In this document: positions 37,956 through 51,290 of the stretch, piece after piece
Layout of the letters: every line of letters begins with the position of its first letter
Numbering within the stretch: position 1 is the stretch's first letter
DNA from: Glandiceps talaboti
Taxonomy: Eukaryota; Hemichordata; Enteropneusta; Spengelidae
DNA: 64,000 bases
Assembly: GCF_964340395.1 (NCBI RefSeq)
Contig: NC_135570.1
Span: 8,685,322-8,749,321, forward strand
Reading direction: 5' to 3'
Notes under the pieces: generated by a model
Databases searched by the model: none
Seen by the model: the letters and a program-made list of their open reading frames with translations, nothing else
Told to the model about the DNA's origin: nothing
Program-made: the position numbers and the translations under genes

Positions 37956-39326
37956 TTTTTGGTATATTTGTTTATTTGCTTTGTTTTTGGAGGGTGCCTA
38001 CTTCTCGCTCCGAATAGAAGGATAATTGACTGTAATATTACATATGTACCAGAACTTGCATCGGTGCCCACTGTATTGCACGACAAAAAACAATATTGCA
38101 CACCTGAATGCAAATGATATGCAAATGAGGACACGGTTTTTCTTTGTACAAGAATATGTGATCCCATAAAGTGACTTTTACGCAAATTTATTACATCATT
38201 TCACGTAACTGTGTAAACTCTTTGTTTCACTGGAGCACATTATTTACACGATTGCATCGACACTGTGCTGTATTGAATCGGTGAAATGTCGAGATATTGC
38301 ATTAAGTACGATACAATATTAAGACCATGCTCTACACAAGAAAAATGGAAACATTTGTATTGAAAAGTTGTATACAGCACAAATGGGACGTGTTACTTTT
38401 AAGCGTTATGACTCCGACATATAGATGCAATAATTGTAACATTAGTTTTTCGTCTTTACCCCTCCGGGGTTCACACTCAAAACTAACTTTAGAGCAAACC
38501 AAGGAACAATAAAAAGCTGCAATAATTGTAACTACAACTGCTATTTCAAAGTAGATTTCAAGGCCTACTCCTTGCTTACATCAGAGTCACAAAGAATATA
38601 TACTGTCAGATCAAATTCGAGTTATTATCATAGGTCGAAAATATAGCTTTAACATCAAAGTTAGTGTCAAATATGAATCGCTTTGACATGTCTGCCTATA
38701 TGGTTTTGCACTTTCAAGTGCGGTGGTTGAAAGTAAACAATAATGTACGTGAACTTTCTCGGTTATTAAAATGGGTTGAAAAAACGACTATGTTATGAGT
38801 GCTACACTCAAAGTTGCACTCGTCGATGAAATGACTTTACGCAGACACGGCAGTCATATATCATCTTGCCTTTTCGTATGGTGAGTCATATCCCGAGAAC
38901 ACACGCCACTGTTAGCTTACGGAAGTTACGCTTTTTTACATTACATTAATTAGTTTAGCCGTTCAAGAGGAAATGCTACTTAACGGATTGCTAACGGATA
39001 TTAACAGAACTCAGTGATGGGCGAATGCCAGTATATGGGTACTCGAGTTTGCGGAGTTTTCTGCGGGCGTAGAGAACACCGAAAGCAGTCGTGCAAACAC
39101 CCTGAATACGCCACACTTGTACTCACGCGATATATGGGATTCTGTGGTAGTATTATAATGGCAGAATTCAATTCCTGGAATATAGTAGGGCATAAGATGT
39201 CAACCATAATTACGTTTATGCAATCATCTCCACTAATAAAGCATACACAATGTGGACATGTTCCATGTAGCCTACTTCACACGTGACATTGTAGACTCTT
39301 TATTAAGCATGTAATTTCCCTCTATA

Positions 39327-39460
39327 GAACAAACAAACAAACAAACACACACACACACACACACAAACAAACAAACACGCATACATACATACATACATAC
39401 ATACATACAGACAAACAAACAAACAAACAAACAAACAAACAAACAAACAAACAAACAAAC
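39327..39460. repeat. (AAAC)n-(AC)n-(ATAC)n-(AAAC)n microsatellite
   Basis: A composite array of related units. Confidence 0.95.
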
Positions 39461-39539
39461 TATAACTAATATATGAAAATGAACATTCCAAGTTGTAATA
39501 TAAGCTTGAAACATCTTGGATGATTAGGCGTACAAAAAT

Positions 39540-39855
39540 GTCTGGTTCCGATTACTTTCATTTTTAAAATAGGTGGGGTAGGTTTTATTTTATTATATTT
39601 ATTTCATATGTGAGTGTCTAGTTCAAGTTTTCCATTGTTTTCCAAATGGTCTCTGTGTTGTTTATTTGTTCCTATCAGATGTACATCCATTACAGATTGG
39701 AAGAACAGTTTTATATTGTCTTTTTAAGTTGATGTCAGTTTTGCACCCACTATTTCTTGCGAGACTACACGATTTTCGCGATTTTATAATTATTTTTCTC
39801 AAATACATAAAAAAAGTTTAGGGTCGGCGTGAAAAACTAGGTGGGGTCGGGTAAC
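39540..39855 (+). repeat. Dispersed repeat D, copy 1
   Basis: About 316 bp that matches, in reverse complement, 60741-61033. The central 150 bp (TTTCCATTGTTTTCCAAATG...TCTTTTTAAGTTGATG) is the best conserved. Edges read AGGTGGGGTAG and AGGTGGGGTCGGGTAA, so the two ends resemble each other in direct orientation. The class is unknown; a SINE or a fragment of a larger element are both possible. Confidence 0.85.
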
Positions 39856-40531
39856 ATCTTTAATGATTATTACTTGCATTATTACTTGCATATCATATAA
39901 GGGTAGTGCGTGTGAATCTGCACTGCCGCTATAACGTTATTCCAACCTAAAGACGATCTGCAAAAGCCTCATTTCGAAACGTGTAATAAATAGTGAAATA
40001 AACTGCATACACTATTGATGACGACTTGCCTGAAAGACGTTAGAATATGTGGTTACAAGTTTGAGTATTACACATGGCAGCACGTGGAAAGGAAACATAC
40101 CTAAATTTAGACTTTCTGCGTATTGCTTCTGAAGTGATATTACGTGATAGCAAGTGCTTGTTGTATCTATTTTGAGGTACATGGGCAAGTAATTACAGTT
40201 TATCACGATTCTAAGTACGCTACACTAATATGTTCGTGTATGAAATAATACGTTTTATGCGCTTAATGCCTCATTTAACTCGATAGTTGTTGTCATGTTT
40301 CATAAATTCCTTGATAAGATAACGCCAAGAATACTAATAGTCATTTGAGGTGTTTGTCAGGTAATGTGTTTAATATTGCACTGTGGTGCTAATGGTAGTG
40401 TTTTCATCAAAATGCACATTCTATATTTCAATGAAATCACTTAGTAGTTAATGTAGCCACTATTATGTCTGCTGTAGATTGTAAAGCGCTGAGTTAGGAA
40501 CATCTTAATACACAATTCTCAATTCGTCTGA

Positions 40532-40572
40532 GTGTCTGATGATCGCAATATGCGTGAAACTCCGAGTTACAC
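40532..40572 (+). ncRNA. Hammerhead-ribozyme-like motif 3
   Basis: Stem I strand GTGT (40532-40535), CTGATGA (40536-40542), stem II CGC/GCG around AATAT, GAA (40556-40558), stem III ACT/AGT around CCG, unpaired U at 40568, stem I strand ACAC (40569-40572). The core is complete. The tail 40573-40660 and a (TA)n at 40661 follow in the same order as in the related copies. Confidence 0.78.
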
Positions 40573-40659
40573 CCAAGAAAGAGTTCCAGTACTACCAAAA
40601 CTATTACGCTCTGCCACTGCGGTATAGAGCACTGTCTTAGCAGATTGATACTCACCGAG

Positions 40660-40702
<43 letters not shown>
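40573..40702 (+). repeat. Ribozyme-repeat tail followed by (TA)n
   Basis: CCAAGAAAGAGTTCCAGTAC...CTCACCGAGTT, then about 20 TA units. Full-length version of the tail seen at 213 and 33765. Confidence 0.88.
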
Positions 40703-40706
<4 letters not shown>

Positions 40707-40786
40707 CGTTTCTCTCTCTCTGTGTCAAACTTGAACAGTTTCCTTCAATTTGGAACTGAAATATGATGCCAAGTAGCATTCAAGTG
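40707..40786 (+). repeat. 80-bp dispersed repeat, copy 1
   Basis: TCTCTCTGTGTCAAACTTGA through GCATTCAAGTGAC matches 43702-43780 with few changes. Confidence 0.85.
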
Positions 40787-40842
40787 ACTTGTTGAACAGG
40801 TAGTAGTGTTCGAAGTCGGCTTTACTTCCAATCTCAAATCAC

Positions 40843-41374
40843 ACACATACATACATACATACACACGCACACACACACACACACACACACATACATACAT
40901 ACATACATACATACATACATACATACATACATACATACATACATACATACATACATACATACATACACCCATACATACATACATACATACATACATACAT
41001 ACATACATACATACATACATACATACATACATACATACATACATACATACATACATACATACATACATACATACACACACACCCATACATACATACATAC
41101 ATACATACATACATACACCCATACATACATACATACATACATACATACATACATACATACATACATACATACACCCATACATACATACATACATACATAC
41201 ATACATACATACATACATACATACATACATACATACACACACACATACATACATACATACATACATACATACATACATACATACATACATACATACATAC
41301 ATACATACACACACACCCATACATACATACATACATACATACATACATACATACATACATACATACATACATAC
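40843..41374. repeat. Long (ATAC)n array, 530 bp
   Basis: About 120 ATAC units punctuated by ACAC runs and ACCC units near 40965, 41080, 41115, 41171 and 41314. Long open frames exist in every phase on both strands (up to 256 codons) and are artefacts of a stop-free repeat. Confidence 0.97.
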
Positions 41375-43085
41375 ACAACCGCACCTATCCCTACTGAACT
41401 ACTTTAGTATAAATATTTGTATCGACATTCAATTATTCTTGGTGTGCAGTTATATAAAATGTTATGACATTTTATCAGGTACGAAGTCACTGATCATACA
41501 GTGGCCATGGTTCTTGTATCTGTTATTAAATGTGATAATGGAAGGTTTCGAAAGTTCCGTGTGCGCGAAATGCTGATTATATATCCAATTTACATAATGT
41601 ATTCCCATGAAATGATAAGAAATAGTATTTTAATATGGCACTGACCATTAGACAGTAGTAACTAGGATATCTTCATGCCGCAAAAACTCGGTGACATAAA
41701 CAAAATTTTAGGGTTCATTTTCTTTCAATTATTACTGTCAAACCTGTCTAATTAAAGGTATATTAAATGAAAATGATTTATAATTTCTTACCATGCTTTT
41801 GAAAAAACAAACAATATATGTACTTATGTACTGAATGTAAGACAACGTGTTTGTGTTTTAACGGGCAGCTCATGAGTTGTTCATCAACAAAAATTTCTGT
41901 TGATGCATGCTGTTTTGTAGCATGCCTGATTTGCGGTGGATTTCCTGTAACATAATAGGGTGTGTAATTGATATACGTTCGTAACTAACGAGTAACAATA
42001 TCAGCTAGAAAGAATTCGAGAGAATTTCAATTCACTAAATCACATATACAAAATAGGAGTATTATTTCACCCTACATCATATATATTACCAGGCATGACA
42101 TTTATTGTGTCGGTGCAAACATGGAAAGCACATTCTGTCCGCAAGCATACTGATGTACATGTTGAAGAGCAAACAGATGTAAAATAATAATGAATGGAGG
42201 TGGCCTTTGAGATTTCTTTCAATTCACAGAAATCATTTCGGGATTAAACATTTACTCCAGATTTACCTCAAGGGATCTCTCATATTCCAAAGATTAAAGT
42301 AACCCGACACCTGGTTTTTCTCACAAAATCCTTAAGGTTTCTTAATCGACGTGCTGCCATAGGGTATTGTCTTTCATTTTTTTCATATGCAGCGAAAATA
42401 CCTCTCGCTCTACAGTACCAATTGAGATCCAATGTCACAAGGAATGCTACCATAGAACGTGATATATGCTTTCACAAGTAAACAATTGGTAGCCATGAAG
42501 CATCGGTGATCCTGATTCATTTTCTGACACCTACTAACGTTAATTACTTAGAGTTCACAGTTTGAATAACTCATCTGACGTTTCTTGAGAAGTTCTTATC
42601 CCATTTCATTGTATTTCAAAGCATCTACCCAGGGGATGCAGGAAGTGACTTTTATTCTGGATGCATTCCAGACGTGCGGTAATTTCACTGCCTTCAAGTT
42701 ATCTCATGGAGAGACAAAGGAAAACTTTGTTTTCATGCTGTCGTAAAAGTACCGATAAGAAATGTTGTGACATGATCACAAAGAATGTTTGTGCACTACC
42801 TAAGTAGCCTAATAGTAGTTAAGAGAATATTGTATAGATTAGGTTGCACTAATGCTAAGTAATCGACTAGTCCTCATACAATGTGATAAAAGTAAGTTAT
42901 GGTGTGTATATGTCTCTTTAAGTGGCTAGGTTGTATGCGAAGTGTAAACAATATGTGCCGGGTTACACCTTTACACACACCCACACTTCCAAATACTTGT
43001 CAATATTTGAACTTGTTACATTCAGTAACTTACAATCCAATAACTATTGTCCAAAGACATGACATAAACATTAGCATAGCCACGC
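41375..43085. other. No gene recognised
   Basis: AT-rich intergenic sequence without supported exons or repeats with clear borders. Confidence 0.5.
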
Positions 43086-43144
43086 TGGGCCTAATATGGT
43101 GGTTGTGGCCTAATATGGTGGTTGTGGCCTAATATGGTGGTTGT
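43086..43144. repeat. 19-bp minisatellite, three copies
   Basis: Three units of GGCCTAATATGGTGGTTGT. Confidence 0.93.
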
Positions 43145-43157
43145 TTTTCGAAATAAA

Positions 43158-43158
43158 G

Positions 43159-43205
<47 letters not shown>
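43158..43205. repeat. (CAA)n microsatellite
   Basis: Sixteen CAA units, reading as poly-Gln in an unsupported frame. Confidence 0.95.
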
Positions 43206-43701
43206 CATGTACGTTATGATTATCATTGCCATTATCATTATCATTATCATATTTGCGATTTCTTTATGTTTAGACAGCATAAACATGTACTGTCTTAATA
43301 ACCAACCTATATCTGCTATAACTTTGTGAATAATAGTGTCGAATAGTGCTCATTTTTAGCCTGTGAACAAAAACGTTGTCTGTAGCATTGCTACATTCTC
43401 TGGCTCAACAAATATCCCACTAACAGAATTTAATCATCAGACATGGATTTATTTCAACATCTTAACTGCAGTATTTACTAAGGTTGGCGAGAGTGGATAG
43501 TGAGGAACCTTCAGGGCAGTTTCAACATGCTTTTTAAGTTTAAAGTGTGTATTTACAGTGTTCGACAGAGTATGTACATTTGATTGCCTCGATTGCGTGT
43601 CTGAGCTCATTGAGGAGGACGTACTTATCCTGAGAGTATAACAGTGTCTCTATTGCACCATGCTGTAGCATGTTCCTGATCACGGAGGGAGATACATTAT
43701 T

Positions 43702-43780
43702 TCGTCTCTCTCTCTGTCAAACTTGAACAGTTTCCTCCAATTTGGAACTGAAATAAGATGCCAAATAGCATTCAATTTGA
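43702..43780 (+). repeat. 80-bp dispersed repeat, copy 2
   Basis: Matches 40707-40786: CAAACTTGAACAGTTTCCTC and GGAACTGAAATAAGATGCCA. Confidence 0.85.
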
Positions 43781-44205
43781 CATCTCGCTAGGGGATTTTC
43801 TTTCCTCATTTGCCGATCACTGTGATTATATGTGACATTTGCGAAAATACCTTTGAAGTCTTATATATATTCTACTTATCACCGATGCAGTCTTTGTGCT
43901 TAAATTAAAGGACTAAATATGTTAATCTCAGTCCTATGGACCGAGTCTGAACATTTAAAAGTATCATTAAGCTGTTCCTGGATATGTGTATCCCTTCGCT
44001 ACACTCTCAGTTGCTTCTATAGCCAGTATAAAAGAATGCAACATGATCCCATGAATGTTACATTGCTTGTGGTAGTTATCATCTCAGTGGATTTGGGTTC
44101 TATTCAAGACAGTCGTGTATATACATAGTACTATAATATACATAGTAATATAAGGTCTCAACAAAATTCAACTCAAAAAGGGCTTGAAAAGTTCTGACAC
44201 CATTT

Positions 44206-44206
44206 A

Positions 44207-44300
<94 letters not shown>
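44206..44300. repeat. (TA)n tract
   Basis: Lies 3' of the minus-strand hammerhead-like motif 4. A second (TA)n at 44363-44427 lies on its other side and runs into (GT)n to 44461. Confidence 0.95.
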
Positions 44301-44302
<2 letters not shown>

Positions 44303-44318
44303 AGTAAGATACACAGGA

Positions 44319-46108
<1,790 letters not shown>

Positions 46109-46109
46109 C

Positions 46110-46165
46110 ATATACATACATACATACATACATACATACATACATACATACATACATACATACAT

Positions 46166-46197
<32 letters not shown>

Positions 46198-46222
46198 GTA
46201 CGAACGCACGTACGTACGTACG
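46110..46222. repeat. (CATA)n-(CA)n-(CGTA)n microsatellite
   Basis: About 18 CATA units, a CA block and short ACGT units. Confidence 0.95.
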
Positions 46223-46705
46223 GTTTAAATTGTCTAAGTTTATGAACTGTAGCTTATATCGCAATTAAATACATAGTGACATACCATAAAGGCGCATCGG
46301 AAATTAAGGTTTTCTTTTATAGTTCTGTAGCATGGAATTAAAAGGCGTACAAATATACGATATTGGCACCCTGGTACCTTCATGACCCTGTTTCGTATTT
46401 AATATCGATAATTCAAAAGACTTTTAGTAGCGTGAGGATAGAAAACAGGTTTTTTAAATCAAACAGGCAACAAACACAGTAATGAAAAATTTCTGATATC
46501 ATTACTTCCACACACGTATATTAGCTTGTAAATTCTCACTCAATTGTGTTTTGAATCAGTGGTAAATCCAGTCGAGCTTATAAGGCGTTTAAGCAAGTCG
46601 TGGCACTGTGCTCGCTGACGTCATGTCAATAGAAACTAGAACACCGCGCTCTTGAGATATCTCTTTAATTACCCCACATTTGTTCATGAAGCTTGGCGAA
46701 TAGAC

Positions 46706-46806
46706 ACATGAATCAACTTGAAATCGAGCTTTAGGGAAATATGCTTTACAAACTACATGTATACAGTATACAACTTATATAGAACTGTATACAGTTCACT
46801 AAAGCA
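46706..46806 (+). repeat. 100-bp direct repeat, copy 1
   Basis: GAATCAACTTGAAATCGAGC through GTTCACTAAAGCA recurs at 47898-47994. Each copy holds two perfect palindromes, GTATACAGTATAC and GAACTGTATACAGTTC. Confidence 0.92.
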
Positions 46807-46975
46807 TAAGAAAGTATACTTCTGGTATCGAATCTAGTTTATTCAGTTATCTGCCCATCGCATGGAGGACCTAACTGGTGATTCCGTGTAATTCAATTGT
46901 ATTGTTATTCTTTTCATGGGATATCACAATATACGTGGAGTGATAAACGGTGATGAAGCGTCATGCTAGGATTCC

Positions 46976-47003
46976 AGAATTCAATTCAATTCAATTCAAT
47001 TCA
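46976..47003. repeat. (AATTC)n microsatellite
   Basis: Five pentanucleotide units. Confidence 0.9.
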
Positions 47004-47897
47004 AACAAATTGTCTTTATATAAAAAAAGAAAACGAATAATAACGGGGACATCACACAAAGTGGAAACAAATTTCACTCGTTATTTCGTTTATAGAAATG
47101 GTCACCAGAACTACAGTGAAATTCATATGTATGCATATAACTACTGGCCATTTTACTGATCGGAATGTGAAAGTCCCTACCTAATACCAGTGATGTCCAG
47201 ATTTCCATTGGTATAATATTTTTTCAGCTAAATATTGGAAATACAACATTATTTCATCAGATTTCAGGTCTAAAACGTTAAATAACACAAGTCAAACAGG
47301 TACAGCATGTCTATGATGTTGAAAGTCGCTTAGTTTTGACAAAGTATTAATTGAGATGGGCAGGACTATGGATATGCGTTTGCGTATGGGTGTTATTTTT
47401 CACTATTTAATTATTATTGTCATAGAAACGTTATACTGAAGTCATGTACAGAAATCTCAGATCTATGACGTTTAGAATGATGTAATTATGCTGAATTAAT
47501 TTTATGTTACGGAAAAAATGTCAATTCTGGGTAGCAGGTAGCAACTTTATTATACAAATTACTCTGAGACTTACTTGTTCATCTTCCAAAATGTAGCCCA
47601 CTCTAATCTCCCTGTACTTCCCCCGTAATGAGTATCCCTGCAATCTTTCCGGAAAAGTACGTTGATAATGTTACATCTGTAGCCTCTGCTGTAAAGGTTA
47701 TGGTCCTAGAGCCATGCCTTCTCATTTGACGAGACATCTCTTCAATTAGCTACAGTCCCTCAACATGTGAACGTTCAACCTTAAGCTGCTAATGGGATAG
47801 AAACCAAAAACCACATCTAGAGATTGCAGATCACTTTATGAAAGACAATGCAATTACAATCTTTGTCATAAAAGCTTAGCATCTGGGTGTTCATGAA

Positions 47898-47994
47898 GAA
47901 TCAACTTGAAATCGAGCTTTAGGGAAATATTCTTTACAAACTACATGTATACAGTATACAACTTTATATAGAACTGTATACAGTTCACTAAAGC
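47898..47994 (+). repeat. 100-bp direct repeat, copy 2
   Basis: Same orientation as copy 1, about 1.19 kb away, with very few differences. Confidence 0.92.
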
Positions 47995-48127
47995 ACACAC
48001 ATTCCTTGTTTGAGACATGTGCAATCAATTTATGAATGACAATGCAGTTACCACTTTGAGGTGTTCCGCGAAGAATGTCATGGTACATGTTCACTAAGAT
48101 TCACTCAAAGAATATAGTAATTGATAA

Positions 48128-48508
48128 GGGACGATCGAACAATGTCGCACAAGCTCAACAAATGAACATAGTTTGTTTAGGACACCCCCCCCCCCTCCCA
48201 CCCACCAACCAAAACGAACGTTCACACAGGTGCGACATCAAATGTTTATTTATGAATGTAAACTGACGAAAACTGCAGCGGTCACACCACTACGGTCGAT
48301 ATAATGTAGAACCTGATTGTAAACACATTAAAATACTACCAGAAACCCAGCACCATGTCTCATATTAGAATTATTTTTTTTATCATCATCTCACTGTTAG
48401 TAAGTACTGAAGCTGCGCTAAAAGCGTGAAAGTTTTCGAAATTTGGTTAGAAGTGCGAAAATGAAGTTCAGCAATCACATTCACGCCAGACCCCCCCCCC
48501 CCCCCCCA
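48128..48508 (+). repeat. Dispersed repeat C, copy 2
   Basis: Aligns with 36598-36960. It ends in a C17 run (48491-48507) that adjoins the next element. Confidence 0.75.
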
Positions 48509-48521
48509 CACATATATTTAA

Positions 48522-48824
48522 TAAAACTACCATCAACTGTCAAGTATTTCACGGGAAGGTGTAAATTTTGGAGACTTTTTCCGTACGAGTCACGAAATAC
48601 GGGCGTGAGGTCGAGCTACGCAGACGACAACTTGTGCACGAGCGTTTGAGGTCATGCGGGGTCATTGACCAATCAGCGACGTGATAGTGTGACGTGACAT
48701 GAGAGGTCAAGGGTGAATTGTCAACTACCGCGACCGTGTTTCGTCCATATTTCACGACAGTCGTACAAAGTCTCCAAAATTTACACCTTCTCGTGGAATA
48801 CTTGATAATTGATAGTAGGTTTTA
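48522..48824. mobile_element. MITE-like element with about 60-bp inverted ends and TA flanks
   Basis: The left arm (AAACTACCATCAACTGTCAA...GGTGTAAATTTTGGAGACTT) and the right arm (AAGTCTCCAAAATTTACACC...) are inverted copies with a 303-bp total span. TA at each edge fits a Tc1/mariner-type duplication. The interior is unusually GC-rich with CG dinucleotides. Confidence 0.82.
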
Positions 48825-48931
48825 CAAATGTAGTAACTGTAAATGTGTTGGTTTCTAAAAAGCAGTATCATCGTCATGACTCATATTTCTTGAATTTAAC
48901 GGAGAGAGAGATAGTTGGGAAAAAATAGTGC

Positions 48932-48940
48932 AGATGACGG
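48932..48940 (+). repeat. 9-bp target-site duplication, left
   Basis: AGATGACGG, identical to 49405-49413. Confidence 0.88.
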
Positions 48941-49404
48941 TAGCTGCAATAATTGTAGCGTTTGATGTGATTTTGAGGGCTTTTTCGTCTGTTTTTGTGC
49001 CTTTTGTCGTTCCGACGTTTAACCCAAATCAAACGCTACAATTCCTCTAATGCAAATGCAAATAGACGGAAGCGATTCAGATCTGAATCGCAAAGTTGGG
49101 TGGACTTTTCTGCTAAATTACGCCTTACCTGGCAAAATATCGGACATTTCCCAACGCCAACATTAATTACGGAGCCTTCAAGACCAAAGAAGTGTTCAGA
49201 GGTAAATGTAGCAAGGCATGCAGCTGTTTGAAACGGGTAGTACGCTGACCCCTCGCTCACGTTTTCAATGTGGTCTCGTCTATTTGCATTTGTATTAGAG
49301 GAATTGTAGCGTTTGATTCGGGTTAAACGTCGGAACGAAAAAAGGCACAAAAACAGACGAAAAAGCCCTCAAAATAACATCAAATGCTACAAATATTGCA
49401 GCTA
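48941..49404. mobile_element. Mutator-like MITE: 128-bp inverted ends, 9-bp TSD
   Basis: The left arm 48941-49068 (TAGCTGCAATAATTGTAGCG...) and right arm 49277-49404 are about 95% identical inverted copies around a 208-bp centre. The flanking 9-bp direct repeats are perfect. Long inverted ends with a 9-bp duplication are the hallmark of Mutator-like (MULE) non-autonomous elements. Each arm also contains an internal palindrome, AATTGTAGCGTTTGAT facing ATCAAACGCTACAATT, so this 16-mer occurs four times. No transposase is encoded. Confidence 0.92.
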
Positions 49405-49413
49405 AGATGACGG
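49405..49413 (+). repeat. 9-bp target-site duplication, right
   Basis: AGATGACGG, directly after the right inverted end. Confidence 0.88.
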
Positions 49414-49967
49414 ATATTATTTTGCCGTTGCCAGGAAACTTACACACTCTTCCTATATACTATCGGTATACTATAGTAGTAGATAGGATAGTATACATAT
49501 TCAATATTTATGCTCTCAAGTTACATTTAAAGACAGACACTGGCACGATAGACGTGTACATTATACTGTTTTATTCATATTTTCATAGATATCGAAATGA
49601 TAAAACTCGTTCACACGACTCAAGAGCTTGGCGACTTGCCTTGTTATCATAACAGACTCATCAGCTTGGTTTCATCACAGTCTTACTTGTCTGTGGTTTC
49701 ATGATATAAAAAGGGTTATTTTATCAAAAGCAGGAAACGTCACCTTGTCAAAATATTTCGTCTAGACTCGATTGACTTCTTCATTAGACTGAATGTTTTC
49801 GCCAGGTGAGGTCCTGATCGTATACACGCGTGTGACAGCTGCAACCCCGGGCCCCGCTCGAGCTCGGTTCATTGTAAGTTTCTCCTTTCGGATATCAATT
49901 GTCTCCCGCCACTTCCTGTGTAGATCTAGTCTCTTTATGCATTAGTTGGTACCCATCAATATATCTA

Positions 49968-50110
49968 AGGGGTGGACCATTTGACATCTGGGGGGGGGGG
50001 GCCTTGGAAGATTTCGGGAAAAAAAGAAGATGCCAAATGGATTTGCTTGAAAAAAAATCCAGATATGAGTGGGTAATGGAAGAAAAATGATGGACCACTG
50101 CTGCTATAAA
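49968..50110. repeat. G-run repeat with short inverted edges
   Basis: GGGGTGGACCATTTGACATC...G12... and ...ATGATGGACCACTG. The GTGGACCAT-type edges face each other. Probably a degraded short inverted-repeat element. Confidence 0.4.
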
Positions 50111-50566
50111 AAAAAATGTCTTGGCAGGGAAATGATGCATAGGTTCGAGTATACTGTTCAACCTGCTCGTACCTCTCCAACCAGGACACTTGTCAAATCA
50201 TGACAAACAGTTTCAAACACATGTCAGGGACCAGTCAGTTTCGTTAGCCTGTGGTACATATATATATATTTGTTCTTGTCTGTTTCTTTCATAAATGGTT
50301 TAAATATTACTTCATGTAAGGGTTCAAACATAACTATACATAAAATTATACATATAATACATGTATTAAATAAGCTACCACACTAGTTACAGAACATGCC
50401 ATGTAAGTGTTTGGCTGTTTCACAATCAGTATCAGTATCAGAAACAAAACATTTTTTTTTTACTTGTGCCTTATTGAATCATAGACATGGGCTAGGTGTA
50501 CGTCTATCCATATTGTATTTCAAGTAGAAAAATATCAATGACATCATTTAAATAGCTAACAACAAC

Positions 50567-50580
50567 CCCCCCCCCCCCCC
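50567..50580. repeat. Poly-C run
   Basis: C14 followed by an A-rich stretch. Confidence 0.9.
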
Positions 50581-50709
50581 AAGAAAAAAAAATAGAGCCA
50601 ATGGCGTTACAGCACAACTATATTTGGATGTTGCTGAGTGTGTAGGTTTGGTGCTAGGGATATTTGCATACATTTTTGGAATCTTTGTCAACTTGCTTAC
50701 AACTAAGAA

Positions 50710-51207
50710 AGTTCCCATCAAATTTCAACCAAATCTGTTCAATAATTTTGGAATATAGATTTTGACCAAAATACACATTTTAGCCTTGATTTGCATATCA
50801 CTATGATAGGATCATCCTGTCATGAACAATTCTTAACCTAAACACCCATATGAATGTTCCAACCAAAGTTCAGCCCAATCTGCTCAATAGTTTTGGAATT
50901 ATAATTTATTCATTTTTTTTACCAAAAAGACACATTTTAGAACTAATTTAAATATCACTGATGAGATCATCATATCATGAACACTTCTTAATAAAAGCAC
51001 CTTGAAGAGTGTTCCCACCAAATTTCAGACCAACCTATCCGGTAGGATTTTAGTTTAAGTGTTTTGATGAAAAATCAATTTTTTAAACCAAATCACACAC
51101 CAGTGGTAAGATTATTTTGATTTGAACAATTTCTCAACTAGACACCAAAGATAGTATACCCACCAAATATCATGACAATCAGTCCAGCAGTTTTTGACTT
51201 TAAGTTG

Positions 51208-51244
<37 letters not shown>

Positions 51245-51252
51245 CCATACAC

Positions 51253-51283
<31 letters not shown>

Positions 51284-51290
51284 CACACTC
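50710..51290 (+). repeat. Diverged tandem repeat (about 145 bp x 4) ending in (AC)n-(CAGA)n
   Basis: The phrase CACCAAATTTCAGACCAA and relatives, followed by a short block ending in TTTTGGAAT or TTTTGAC, occurs near 50716, 50858, 51016 and 51159. The last unit runs into (AC)n at 51210-51244 and (CAGA)n at 51254-51288. Confidence 0.8.

Noticed and set aside
40745-41576. Open frames of 180-256 codons on both strands
   Set aside because: They are translations of the ATAC array (Tyr-Ile-His-Thr and Met-Tyr-Val-Cys repeats), open in all phases because the unit contains no stop.
48995-49350. Facing frames beginning MCLLSFRRLT and MCLFSFRRLT on opposite strands
   Set aside because: They are the two inverted arms of the Mutator-like MITE being translated, not genes.
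50945-50995. CTGATGAG with a downstream GAAC
   Set aside because: The core after stem II reads GAACA and stem III does not form; no stem I pairing.
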